A stretch of 64,000 nucleotides of DNA from Petrolisthes cinctipes (Eukaryota > Arthropoda > Malacostraca > Decapoda > Porcellanidae): the NCBI GenBank assembly GCA_033782935.1, contig JAWQEG010000509.1, positions 1,339,001 to 1,403,000 of the forward strand, read 5' to 3'. The translations under genes were made by a program, and so were the position numbers. The notes beneath the pieces were generated by a model that was not told where the DNA came from, made no database searches, and was given only the letters and a program-made list of their open reading frames with translations. Numbering within the stretch: position 1 is the first letter of the stretch; every line of letters starts with the position of its first letter. Positions 53,001-61,088 of the stretch are shown here, piece after piece.

Positions 53001-53810
53001 TCTGATGATGGAGTTGGCTTTGGAGTTGTCTTTCCTGACTTTTGCCGTGGAGGCAGGCTCCCTTCTGTCATGTCCATTTTTACTGCGGAGCTCTCGGCCA
53101 TTTTATATGCCCTCCAAGTGATTTTTACTCTCCCTCAGCCTTCGTTTACTATTTTTAGCGATTCCTGTAGTGCCTTGCAGGCCTTGTGCAATTTTAACTC
53201 TACCCATCCCCTGGTGTTGGCCATTCTTGAGTGGCTTGTCCTCCTGGGACGTCGTGGCCGCAAAGTCACTTTTTGTTGGGTCCCGGCCCATGTGGGTGTT
53301 GATGGGAATGAGCGGGCTGACGCCCTGGCTAAGGCTGTGGTCTCCAATTCCCGGCCTCCTGCCAGGTGTCATCCTGTTCCTGCAGTGGACCTTCGACCCT
53401 ACATAGATGCTACCGTTCGTTCCTGCTGGCAGGACAGATGGGACGCCATCGGGGTTAACAAGCTCCGTGACATCCGCCAGCGCCTTGGATTGTGGAGCTA
53501 CAGTGGCCTGTCCCGCCGGTGGGAGACGGCTCTTGTCCGCCTCCGCATTGGCCACACATTATTGACTCATGGCTTTTTAATGGAGAGGGCTCACCCTCCC
53601 TACTGTGATGATTGTCTGGTCCCTTTGACAGTACGGCATCTTATTGTCGAGTGTCCCAGCCTTGGGGACCTTCGTCGTAGGCACCTCTCCGAGTACCGGA
53701 AGGGTGACGGTTCTTACAGTCTCTTCCAGGTGCTCGGGGAGGAGGCTTGTAGTGTAGGAGGGAACACCCTCTCCTATGTGGAGGAGGCTGGCCTTCTCCA
53801 CAAATTGTGA
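50062..53810 (+). pseudogene. LINE ORF2: endonuclease, reverse transcriptase, RNase H (one stop, one frameshift)
   Basis: This is the enzyme of target-primed reverse transcription. The AP-type endonuclease starts at QWNCRGW (about 50,107) and includes SLQET, LLGDFNGRHPLWG (about 50,476) and GSDHFPI (about 50,704). The reverse transcriptase shows FFDLEKAYDTTW (about 51,823), PQGSVLS (about 52,003) and the catalytic YVDD (52,092-52,103). RNase H shows YTDGSKS (about 52,984), FTAELSA, FSDS and NERADA, so all four acidic positions are present. A C-terminal CDDC...H...C motif follows (about 53,601-53,651). Two lesions break it. A TAG at 50,269-50,271 lies in the endonuclease. A frame change occurs at a (CT)7 run, 51,410-51,423, just before GPDNIPYAML; one CT unit fewer would keep the frame. 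No ATG precedes the endonuclease, and the frame is -1 to ORF1 with a 28-bp overlap. Confidence 0.92.
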
Positions 53811-54069
53811 ATTTTATTGTATTTATGGCTATTAATTTTTAGGTAGTTAAAGTTTAATGTTTCTTTCGTTAATATTTCAATTCTTGTATATATCTAACTT
53901 AAATAGGTTATTTCATTAATATATGATCTTTTGGAAGACGTGGGTTTTATTCATGCTGCTTCTCCCTTTTGAGGTAGTGAAAATTATTTATTTTTTGTAC
54001 ATATTTTATTAATGATGTAGATGACCTTTATATGTTGGGCGGTATATGACCATTGTTGTTGCGCTGCCA
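53811..54069 (+). other. LINE 3' untranslated region
   Basis: This is AT-rich non-coding sequence between the ORF2 stop and the terminal hairpin. No ORF of interest and no canonical AATAAA signal in a convincing position are seen before the tail, which fits a LINE that ends in a tandem-repeat tail and not in poly(A). Confidence 0.7.
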
Positions 54070-54110
54070 GATGCCTAATGGCATCAATAAATCAATCAAT
54101 CAATCAATCC
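54070..54110 (+). other. LINE 3' terminal hairpin and (AATC)n tail
   Basis: GATGCC-TAAT-GGCATC at 54,070-54,085 forms a perfect 6-bp stem with a 4-base loop, immediately followed by AATAAATC and four AATC units. In stringent LINEs the reverse transcriptase recognises a 3' hairpin followed by a short tandem repeat, so this is the likely recognition site. The preceding 'TATATGACC...GTTGCG' stretch is shared with the two retroelement tails at 58.6-58.75 and 59.26-59.4 kb. Confidence 0.75.
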
Positions 54111-54149
54111 TCTACACCGACATCAACAATGCCATGGTCTAGGACGTTC

Positions 54150-54700
54150 TGTGCATTTTATCAACGCAGAACCCATACTCTAAGAGTCTAAGAGATTGTT
54201 GGAGAAAACCACCGAGGGAACATTGCTTTGATTGCTTGCGTTGTGGTTGTCGTCGAGGTAATACCACTTGTCCGGGAAAGCCCATTTGTCCTCCTGCTCA
54301 TCAATCAAATCAAAGCCCATCTGTCCTCCTGCTCATCAATCAAATCAAAGCCCATCTGTCCTCCTGCTCATCAATCAAATCAAAACCTTACTACTAGACA
54401 ATCAAATTCACCAGTTGGGATGATCGAAGGAGTTGTCACCAATCCTCCTCAATGACTAGACCCGACTAGCCTCACTCCAGTCATACATATAATTGTAAAT
54501 GAAGGAATTTGTACTGCAATGCTAGACACCGGAAGTAACGTAACGTTAATAAGGAAAAGCACTACGAGTAGATTGGGTCTCACTATGGATAAGTCTAAAT
54601 GTTTAATACAACTAGCAGGAATCACTGGACAACCTTTGAGAGTTCTGGGAATGGTGCATATATGTGGTGTTTTTGTTGTCCAAGCGTCGGCATGGGGTGC
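54150..54700 (+). pseudogene. LTR-retrotransposon gag-pol fragment (zinc knuckle-like segment plus aspartic protease)
   Basis: One frame at about 54,190-54,290 reads a Cys-rich segment, CWRKPPREHCFDCLRC, then GCRRGNTTCP, resembling the basic Cys/His region at the end of retrotransposon Gag. Another frame at about 54,519-54,680 reads MLDTGSNVTLIRK, the catalytic loop of a retroviral-type aspartic protease (the D-T-G is intact), followed by hydrophobic beta-strand-like sequence. Reverse transcriptase and integrase are absent, so only a piece remains. The two segments are in different frames, separated by a 35-bp triplication and an in-frame TGA just before the protease. Whether it is Gypsy- or BEL-type cannot be decided from this fragment. 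Confidence 0.6.
54279..54383 (+). repeat. Three direct copies of a 35-bp unit
   Basis: The unit starts AGCCCATCTGTCCTCCTG and ends ATCAATCAAATCAA. The copies at 54,279-54,313, 54,314-54,348 and 54,349-54,383 are identical apart from one T/C difference in the first. The unit is not a multiple of three, so the expansion shifts the reading frame between the Cys-rich segment (frame 2) and the protease (frame 3). Two extra copies (70 bp) account exactly for the frame difference. Confidence 0.9.
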
Positions 54701-55440
54701 CAAGCGGGCTTGGAGCAAGCACTATCTGACGACAAAAACAGACCAGATACGTGGAGCCGAACAACTGGCTTGCCGAAGGTGCTGAACCAAAATAATAGCC
54801 GAAAAATTATCATTTGACGGAATCGTCATATCATAGGAAAGCAATAAAAGGGTTAGTATTAGGAATACACTTTGGCAAGATTTAAAATAACCACAGAGAA
54901 GGCCAACTGATCTCCAAATAAAATAATTACAATTATTATATAGGTACCCAACCTCATATCTCGAGTTTAGGTGGAGGGAAAAACAACAACAAAAATTGGA
55001 CACTTTATTATTACTGAAAACTTGATGGATATTATACCAACCCTCACATGTTGAAATTTCACCGAAATTGCATGGTTAGGTATATGTTAGGTAAAGAATC
55101 AATTAACTGAGTAACCACATTTTTCTTTAATAATAAATGTTATTTACATTTAATAATTATGACCTCTGCAGCAGTGTAAACACTGGTAGAAAATTGTAAG
55201 TAGGCTACTGGTAAAAAATTGCAAGTTTGATTACATATAAATAATCCTTTAAATTTTGTCTTCCATAATAATATGTACAAAAATTATCCAAGCAGCCTAT
55301 ACCTCCTTAAATAATACTACAACATCTTATTACATCATAATTTTTGTTTATTTGGCACTGATTGCAAGTTGCATGCACTAATTAAGCCAATTCTAATTAT
55401 CTGTCGGCCATATTAATATGCGTCTTCTATTTAAGCCACT
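54701..55440. other. Intergenic AT-rich DNA
   Basis: I see no gene or clear element here. Two short similar stretches (GGTAGAAAATTGTAAG and GGTAAAAAATTGCAAG, about 55,173-55,228) look like a small local duplication. Confidence 0.5.
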
Positions 55441-55444
55441 CGAT

Positions 55445-55528
55445 CAACCCGGGTTGGCAACCTGTGTTGCTCCGAAAAACCCGGGTTGTATGGTATAAAT
55501 AGAACACGCCGACCACCAACCCGGGTTG
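55445..55528 (+). promoter_or_regulatory. TATA box flanked by three CCCGGG-centred palindromes
   Basis: CAACCCGGGTTG occurs as a perfect 12-bp palindrome at 55,445-55,456 and 55,517-55,528. A shorter one, AACCCGGGTT, lies at 55,478-55,487. Between the second and third is TATAAATA (55,494-55,501), 55 bp upstream of the ATG of the HARBI1-like gene. A start of transcription about 25-30 bp after the TATA box would fall at or next to the third palindrome. Dimeric transcription-factor sites, or sites for the nuclease itself if it is still a transposon, are both plausible. Which protein binds cannot be told from sequence. Confidence 0.6.
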
Positions 55529-55555
55529 ATGTTCCTTTGTTTGTAAACATTGAAG

Positions 55556-57677
55556 ATGACATCACAAGACCCAGCAGAGCAGTTTTTCCCAGTATTGTGC
55601 GCGGCACTCGCAGAATTCGATGATGAATCTAGTGATTCCCTACCTGCACATGTTGGTAGTGTAGTTATGGGCTTCGCAGATATGTCACGGTAAGGAAAAG
55701 TTGTTTGATACTAGAAAAGGCCTTCACGCTGGACCATAACATTTTTCCACTGTCATCTGTAATCCAGCTTCAACCTCAGGGCATCCAGCTATTTTATTAG
55801 TTATTTTTTCTGAATGATGGACTGCATCGAGAGAAATGATTTCCTTCTGCATAAATTGAATGATGGAAATCGGGGTGTTTCACATGAAATTAATTAGAAT
55901 AGAAGTTGCATTGTGGATAAATTTTTCACCTTAAATTACAAAACAAGTGTGAATAAGAATATTTTTAACATACAGTAATGCAATAGATATATCTCTACTC
56001 TGCATAACTTTCATTCAATGCACTTTCAGTCACAAACGTAACCATCTTTTTAGGTGACAGGTTTTTGCACCAGAATCAACTTCCAAGATCATTTGTACCA
56101 TGATGTTTCACATACCATGTAATAAGGTAAATTTACAGAAGTACTGAGTTCAATATATTGTATATTTTAGTATCATTACCTACTATTTTGGACCATTCTA
56201 AGACACTTTTCATCTATGATGTTTCTCTCGGAGATGCCCCGTTTTACAAACATAATTTGGAAATTAGTCTGACCTAACCTAACCTAGACCACAGAAGACT
56301 ACCGGGATCTTACCTGGGCAAACTACCGGGACCTAACCTGGGCAAACTACCGGGATATAACCGATGTAAACTATCATAAAGTGACCAGGGATAATTCCCG
56401 GGACCTAGCCGGGCCTGGCGCGGCCCTAGCCAAGAACGCAGTACTTCTGTAATTATACCTGTAATAAATCAGATCTTGGGTTGGCCAGAACATCCGCTTT
56501 TACAGTTGTTTGCACTACAGTACCACCGGAGTGATGTATAGACTACTGTGCTAATAGTGTTTTGCTCCTGTGTTGCAGAACACATGAAGAAAGTGATCGT
56601 TCATTTCCTGGAGACTTATTGGCCATGGATGAAAGAATATTCTTCCAGCATCTTCGTGTTACAAAGTATGCATTTCACTATTTGCTGGAGAAGATAACGA
56701 AATATGATGCTCCATCCAGAGTCCATGGCAAAGAAGAGATTCCTGCCATCAAAAGATTATCGTTAACATTATGGTTTTTAGGAAACAAGACAATATTTCG
56801 GGAAACTGCAGTTCAGGTTCAAAGGACAATCAGTGCTGTGCATCGTGTGTTCTATGCAACTATTCTTTTAATATGCCAATTAACAGATCAGATAATTAGT
56901 TGGCCATCAAATGTTGATGAAACTGAAACAGAATTTTATGAAATTGCAAGATTTCCTATTATTGTTGGAGCTATAGATGCAACTCATAAAAAACTTCAGG
57001 CCCCAGAAAAGCAGCAGAAAGATTACTTAGATCGTACAATGACCCACAGTGTCGTGTTGCTCGCAGTGTGTGATGCAAACAAGAAATTTACTCATATATC
57101 AACAGGATGTCCTGGATGTATTCATGATCAGCGATGTTTAGACCTCTCCCACAAGTTAAGTTCTGCTTTTAGAAATCCACCTAATGATTCTTTTCCCAGG
57201 CATGAGTTGCATTTAGCTGGTGACTCAGGATTTAAATTAGAAACAAGTTTAATGATTCCATTCAAAGATCTTGGGCACCTAACAAATAAACAGTCCATAT
57301 CCAATAACAAATTATCAAAGTCTAGAGTCGTAATAGAAAATGCTTTTGGTCTATTGAAGGGTAGGTTTCGATGCCTGAAACATCTGGAGGTTGACATAAA
57401 CAATGTGACATCAAGTATCGTTGCATGTTGCGTAATTCACAACATAGCTAGTATGTTCCCTGATCGATTCCCCTTGCCTGAAGTGTCTGAGGCTTCTGGT
57501 GAACCACCTGGTGTAGAGTGTCCCATGAAAATCCTTACCAGAGGGCAGCAGAAAAAAGAAATCACAATTGTAATAATTTGCATTAAGAGTCGTCATTCTA
57601 ATGTACAGCTCCGGACAGATCAATGGTCCACACCCCATCCATCAGCGACTTGGTTTGGGCCTCGTCGGATCTGGTAA
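55556..57677 (+). CDS. HARBI1-like putative nuclease (PIF/Harbinger transposase family), two exons
   Basis: Exon 1 is 55,556-55,689 (starts MTSQDPAEQFF) and ends at the donor CACG|GTAAGG. Exon 2 starts at 56,579 after the acceptor TGTTGCAG and runs to a TAA at 57,675. The splice keeps frame (Arg split as CG|A) and gives about 410 residues, usual for the family. The DDE_Tnp_4-type catalytic triad is intact: Asp178 in GAIDATHKKLQAP, Asp260 in HLAGDSGFKL and Glu298 in VVIENAFGLLKGRFRC. The family motif CPGCIHDQR lies between the two Asp residues, and CCVIHNI follows the Glu. These enzymes cut DNA with a Myb-like partner; animal HARBI1 is a domesticated copy. No flanking TIRs with TWA duplications were found, so this is either a domesticated gene or an element whose ends I cannot see. 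The last ~50 residues look atypical and may be read-through of a lost exon junction or frameshift. An upstream in-frame TTG is excluded because it lies inside the intron. Confidence 0.85.
55690..56578 (+). other. Intron of the HARBI1-like gene
   Basis: This 889-bp intron has GTAAGG at its 5' end and a pyrimidine-containing TTTTGCTCCTGTGTTGCAG acceptor. It contains a 24-bp minisatellite (56,299-56,370) followed by GC-rich sequence with several CCGGG motifs (about 56,395-56,430). No ORF of note. Confidence 0.75.
56299..56370 (+). repeat. 24-bp minisatellite, three units (locus 1)
   Basis: The unit begins CTACCGGGACCTAACCTG and ends GGCAAA. The copies are 56,299-56,322, 56,323-56,346 and a more diverged one at 56,347-56,370. 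The same 24-bp unit recurs at 61,017-61,088, in the same orientation. Confidence 0.85.
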
Positions 57678-57839
57678 CAGTTGCAGGTGGAGGGAGGGGG
57701 GATGTTAGTGGGAGAGGAGGAGAGAAATGTGGGCGGAGCTATATAGGAGGGTAACGAATGATCAGGTAGAGAGACGTGTGTCAGGAGGAATGAATGAAGC
57801 ATACACTGTGAACGGTATCGAATCACCAATAGTATAAAG
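57678..57839. other. Purine-rich intergenic stretch
   Basis: GGAGGGAGGGGGGATG and GGGAGAGGAGGAGAG near 57,689-57,726 give a G-rich plus strand that could adopt non-B structure. No gene is seen. It lies just downstream of the HARBI1-like stop codon and may be part of its 3' untranslated region. Confidence 0.4.
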
Positions 57840-58269
57840 CAGGGTTCTTTAAACTTTTTCAGTCGTGACTCAGTTTTCACTATGACATCATTCTCGCGAC
57901 CCATACAGAAAGATCTTTTACAAATGATCAGAATTATCAACCAAAGAAAATACAAGGCCAGAAACTGAAACGTAATATTTATGATTAAAAGGAATTCTAA
58001 CCAGAATTATAAACACTGCCTCACCTACCCCTCCCTCTCTCTCTCTCATTCTCTCTCAAGAAGGCTAATATTTGTGCAATGATTTTGTTTTATTGATAAT
58101 TAAATATAGGAATATTCGATTATAAAAATACGTTAGGTGGATTCATGTATGAACTTCATATTTATTTTATTGTCACGAACATTATTATTCTATTTTATTC
58201 ATGTAATTATTTTTGTGAGCCTGCGACCCAGTTTGGAGGAATTCGGGACCCGTAGTTTGAAGAATCCTC
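57840..58269. mobile_element. hAT-like MITE, about 430 bp
   Basis: The left end is CAGGGTTCTTTAAACTTTTT and the right end GTAGTTTGAAGAATCCTC. As inverted repeats they share the AGG-TTCTT-AAACT core with a few mismatches. The flanks GTATAAAG (57,832-57,839) and GTTTAAAG (58,270-58,277) match at 7 of 8, as an 8-bp hAT target duplication would after some decay. A CAGGG...TTCT start is characteristic of hAT elements. There is no transposase inside; the interior is AT-rich with a CT-rich tract near 58,023-58,060. Subterminal 'GCGACCC' motifs occur near both ends (57,897 and 58,222). Confidence 0.75.
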
Positions 58270-58520
58270 GTTTAAAGAAGTGCATACTGCATTAACGTAG
58301 GTGGATATAGGAGAGAAGAAATGTGATGATTTGAGGCGAGGGTGAGGGGGAAGAGGGTAAGACAAATGAAGGTGATTAGTTGAAAAGTAATAACAAACAA
58401 ATATAATTAGAATATCTGTTACATTATGTCCTTTAAATAAAGGCACTGTCTTTTGTTCACCATCGTAGTGGGATAGACTACTGAATATATATTATCCTTT
58501 GGATATTAGACAGCTATCCC
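58270..58520. other. Intergenic
   Basis: No gene or repeat is identified between the hAT-like MITE and the retroelement tail, apart from the GTTTAAAG target-duplication copy at its left edge. Confidence 0.4.
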
Positions 58521-58529
58521 TGTATACCT

Positions 58530-58745
58530 TTTATCCCTCGTGCTTGCCCCGTAGGGGAGTATTGCCTGTAATGATGTGGGCAATACTTTAAGGGTTTGGG
58601 CGCCCCTTCGGCCCCCGCCACTAGCTTATATTTCTTCAACTGTCCCTCCTTTCTTCCTATTTCATTCTTGCTTGCTGTCACACCTCTCTATCACCTTTTC
58701 CTGGTGCTAAATGACCTCGCTGTTGCGCCACCTAATATCAATCCA
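58530..58745 (+). mobile_element. Retroelement 3' tail, plus orientation (LINE or SINE fragment)
   Basis: The segment contains TGCTTGCCCCGTAGGGGAG, CGCCCCTTCGGCCCC, a pyrimidine-rich stretch with CTTGCTGTCACACCTCTC, then ATGACCTCGCTGTTGCG and an end at CACCTAATATCAATCC. The last 110 bp or so align with the reverse complement of 59,258-59,400 and, at the extreme end, with the 3' end of the LINE at 54 kb. I see no tRNA-type A or B box, so I treat it as a 5'-truncated LINE-type copy and not a proven SINE. Two ORFs that overlap it are not genes. Confidence 0.65.
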
Positions 58746-59257
58746 ATTCCTCGTGCTTGTAGTCCACCCTATTTATCACCTTCTCCCAAGCCCAGCTGTT
58801 TTTTTTTTCTTTTTCGGCAGAAGACGGTTTAATTTTCTAACTTTTTTAACAATCATATTTGTCAACAAATTCATTAAGCTATTTACCAGGATTTTTTTCT
58901 TCTAAATATGCATTTCCTTAAAAATAATCGATGTTAAACTTAAATAGGCGCCGCTATATGGCGTTTTCAATAAACTTGGTCTAATTTTATGCATAGGCTA
59001 TTATATTACAGTATCTCTCAAGTAACTGGCAACCTTACACATCATCCCTACTGTCTTATCCCTCTCTCGCTTGCCCTTCCCTTCTTTCTTACCGTTTATC
59101 TTTTCTTTCTCATATTTTTAACCTTCTCATTCGTTCTTAAAAAGTTTTAATGACATAGGCCTTTCTCCCTTATCACTTATAGTCCAATTATATGATTCGA
59201 AAAACTGCGGCTGAGATTATGTTGTTGATCACATTTTAGTTCTCAATATGTAGAGGT
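58746..59257. other. Intergenic between two opposed retroelement tails
   Basis: This stretch is pyrimidine- and AT-rich, with a T run near 58,800-58,810. I see no gene. It forms the spacer of a large inverted repeat made by the two tails. Confidence 0.4.
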
Positions 59258-59400
59258 TAATTGATTGATTGATATTAGGCGCCGCAACAGCGAGGTCATA
59301 TAGCGCCAGAAAACGGTGATAGAGAGGCAGGACAGCAAGAAGGAAGGAAGTAGAAAGAAAAGAGTGGTAGTTGAAAAACTAAAAGTATCTTCACTCTGTT
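59258..59400 (-). mobile_element. Retroelement 3' tail, minus orientation
   Basis: Read on the minus strand it carries TTCTTGCTGTCCTGCCTCTC, TATCACCGTTTTCTGGCGC, TATATGACCTCGCTGTTGCG, then GCGCCTAATATCAATCAATC. This is the same order as at 58,621-58,745 on the plus strand. The end TAATATCAATCAATCAAT resembles the AATC tail of the 54-kb LINE. Copies with one shared 3' end in both orientations indicate repeated insertion by one reverse transcriptase. Confidence 0.7.
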
Positions 59401-59960
59401 GGTGCTGTGAAGCTGCAAAAGACATTGTAAAAAGATATTAGTGTTTAAATTTCTTTGTTGTTTTTTTATAGCAATAATACTCTGGATGGTGATATAAGGA
59501 AAAGATTACCTGTATATATTTGTAGTTAAACCAGGATTTAGCCTTGTAGAATAGGTACAAGTTTGAGGTTAATTAAGCAGGAGTAAATTTTACGAGTCTG
59601 TTACAACGATCATGCTACTGTAACCCAGGCTCATGCCATTACACCCATCAGTGGGATTATATGGGCCATGGATGATACTGTTGTATAATTGGAAAAGGCA
59701 ACTATGGATATATATCAGCTGGTAGTGGAGGTGAGGGGCTTCAATTGTCAATTTGTAAGTATAGGTAGGTCTGAAGCAGTGTACTCTCTAATAATGGTGA
59801 AACAAAGAAATGACAACAAGCCAAATTATTTATGTGCACTGTATTATGTCCCCACAAAAATGGAGAAGAACATGCATTATAAACCAAAACAAAATTTTTA
59901 GTTCCTCTTCAGAAACACAAGCCCATACACCAAAGTCATATTTTAATTAAGTAGAACGTT
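59401..59960. other. Intergenic
   Basis: The only open frame, 70 codons at 59,689-59,901, has no recognisable features. No repeat is identified. Confidence 0.4.
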
Positions 59961-60119
59961 TTAAAGGAAAGTAACACCATACCGGTACATACATTGCAAG
60001 CTTCGGACATCATCTTTACTGACTTCTAGTACCGGTATAGCATATTCCACCTCGATAGTGACTGGCTCATCGACAGGGTTATCATCAGTTGTGTCTGGAG
60101 GAGGTACACGCACTACCAC
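59961..60119 (-). CDS. Possible terminal exon, acidic C-terminus (tentative)
   Basis: A 52-codon open segment on the minus strand reads VRVPPPDTTDDNPVDEP, then VTIEVEYAIPVLEVSKDD, and stops at a TAA (59,961-59,963). Codon use and the acidic, proline-rich composition look coding, unlike the flanks. No strong splice acceptor is visible upstream, so the exon start is uncertain. It could be the last exon of the minus-strand zinc-finger gene whose exon lies at 60,580-60,677, but the join is not proven. Confidence 0.25.
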   Translation of the reverse strand: MVVRVPPPDTTDDNPVDEPVTIEVEYAIPVLEVSKDDVRSLQCMYRYGVTFL

Positions 60120-60408
60120 TCACTCTTTAAATATGTAATTGGATAACCATTTTTGTCCATGATAATATATCATCCAAATGAATGCACAAGCAATTTCTTA
60201 TTATAATGGACAGAAAAAGTACATGTTAATTGCTGAGAATTACTTGTATAATGCTGTAAATACCTATCTATTCTTAAAATGATGGTCAACAATGATGTGC
60301 CAGTTCCAAGTGGTCCATCATCAGCACCATGTTAGAGTTATACTGGCATTAAAGTAATTAGAAAATTGCACTATTACTTTAGACATGAGAGAAGGAAGCC
60401 CAGTTACT
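60120..60408. other. Probable non-coding spacer
   Basis: AT-rich sequence with no supported gene. It lies between the possible terminal exon and the zinc-finger exons on the minus strand. Confidence 0.35.
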
Positions 60409-60677
60409 TCAAACTTTTGTAGTCTCATTACATAATGCTTTACAGCTACGGCACAGTACTTCAACAGCTGTAAATGATGTAAAAAATGATTATGCACAAC
60501 CATTTCATTGAACAGATTGCAATATAGAGTTATATAATACCAGTACTATATACACAAAACTACTAGACACTATTTATACCTTCATGCCGTTGTACTAAAC
60601 CAGGGTGTCTAAAATGCTGATAAGCAATAACAAATGCCCTTTTATTGGACTGCAAAGGGCAGAAAGGACACTTAAAC
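60409..60677 (-). CDS. Partial zinc-finger gene, two minus-strand exons
   Basis: The first exon spans 60,677 down to 60,580 (98 nt), between the acceptor TTTCAATTACAG and the donor GAAG|GTATAA. It encodes FKCPFCPLQSNKRAFVIAYQ followed by HFRHPGLVQRHE, a C-x2-C...H-x2-H finger followed by a basic stretch. A second exon may start at 60,467 after the acceptor ACATCATTTACAG. The joined frame (Gly/Ala codon split G|CT) continues with AVEVLCRSCKALCNETTKV and a TGA at 60,409-60,411. That segment is Cys-rich, so the tail may bind a second metal ion. The splice signals fit and both exons are open, but the 5' part of the gene is not identified in this window. The protein would be nuclear and DNA- or RNA-binding by analogy. 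No family name is assigned. Confidence 0.5.
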
Positions 60678-60867
60678 CTGTAATTGAAAGTAACAGCTGT
60701 AGACAGAATATATTCGTAAGGTCATTCAACAATATATAATAGAGGCAATAGAAACACTACTGTATTAAAATACTGTGGCTTAAAGGAAATAGAAAAAGAT
60801 GACCAAAGTAAAATGTACACATCAAATAATTCCATGTTCTACTTGAAGTTTGAAGTTTGATGGGTAA

Positions 60868-60954
60868 TATTAGTAAACAATCCATAAAATATTTCATATT
60901 GGTAAACAATCCATAAAATATTTAATATTGGTAAATAATCCATAAATCATTTAA
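60868..60954. repeat. 29-bp direct repeat, three units
   Basis: The units at 60,868-60,896, 60,897-60,925 and 60,926-60,954 share TATTGGTAAACAATCCATAA with a few substitutions. It lies upstream of the minus-strand zinc-finger exons and is AT-rich and non-coding. Confidence 0.88.
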
Positions 60955-61016
60955 TACTTTTCTGTTCTAGAATCAGCCAGAGCTGACCCAAGCTAGCTGA
61001 GCTGGACTTGACCAAA

Positions 61017-61088
61017 CTACTGGGACCTAACCTGGGCAAATTACTAAATTCTAACCAAGGCAGACTACTGGGACTTAACTTTGACAGA
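61017..61088 (+). repeat. 24-bp minisatellite, three units (locus 2)
   Basis: CTACTGGGACCTAACCTG...GGCAAA at 61,017-61,040 is followed by two more diverged units at 61,041-61,064 and 61,065-61,088. The unit is the same as in the HARBI1-like intron (56,299-56,370), 4.7 kb away. A tandem cluster found at two loci in the same orientation suggests it is carried by a dispersed element. Confidence 0.82.

Larger units (their letters stand above)
49118..54110 (+). mobile_element. Decayed RNase H-bearing non-LTR retrotransposon (I/Jockey-like group)
   Basis: The order is ORF1 remnant, ORF2 (AP endonuclease, reverse transcriptase, RNase H, Cys/His motif), a 3' untranslated region of about 260 bp, a terminal hairpin and an (AATC)n tail. 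An RNase H domain after the RT places it in or near the I group of LINEs. Exact clade assignment (I, Nimb, Ingi or an RNase H-bearing Jockey relative) needs a tree. It is not intact: ORF1 lacks an AUG and its zinc knuckles, and ORF2 has one stop and one frameshift. The GC-richer coding body contrasts with the AT-rich flanks. No clear target-site duplication is visible, and the exact 5' end is uncertain (somewhere between the array edge and about 49,200). Confidence 0.88.

Noticed and set aside
52117..53555. Several ORFs overlapping LINE ORF2 in other frames and on the minus strand
   Set aside because: They are shadows of the GC-richer ORF2 coding sequence.
54228..54455. 75-codon ORF across the 35-bp repeats
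   Set aside because: It is a shifted frame of the gag-pol fragment and the tandem repeat. The Cys-rich frame is the informative one.
56270..56290. Telomeric TTAGG-type repeat (CCTAACCTAACCTA)
   Set aside because: Only about 2.5 units, which grade into the 24-bp minisatellite. Not evidence of a telomere or interstitial telomeric array.
58596..58905. ORFs of 78 and 64 codons
   Set aside because: They lie in the retroelement 3' tail and a pyrimidine-rich tract. The translations are low complexity.
59689..59901. 70-codon ORF on the plus strand
   Set aside because: No motif, no splice or promoter context, and within the length expected by chance.
60321..60503. 60-codon minus-strand ORF overlapping the second zinc-finger exon
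   Set aside because: It is a different frame that runs through the splice acceptor at 60,468. The spliced Cys-rich reading fits the signals better, though not conclusively.
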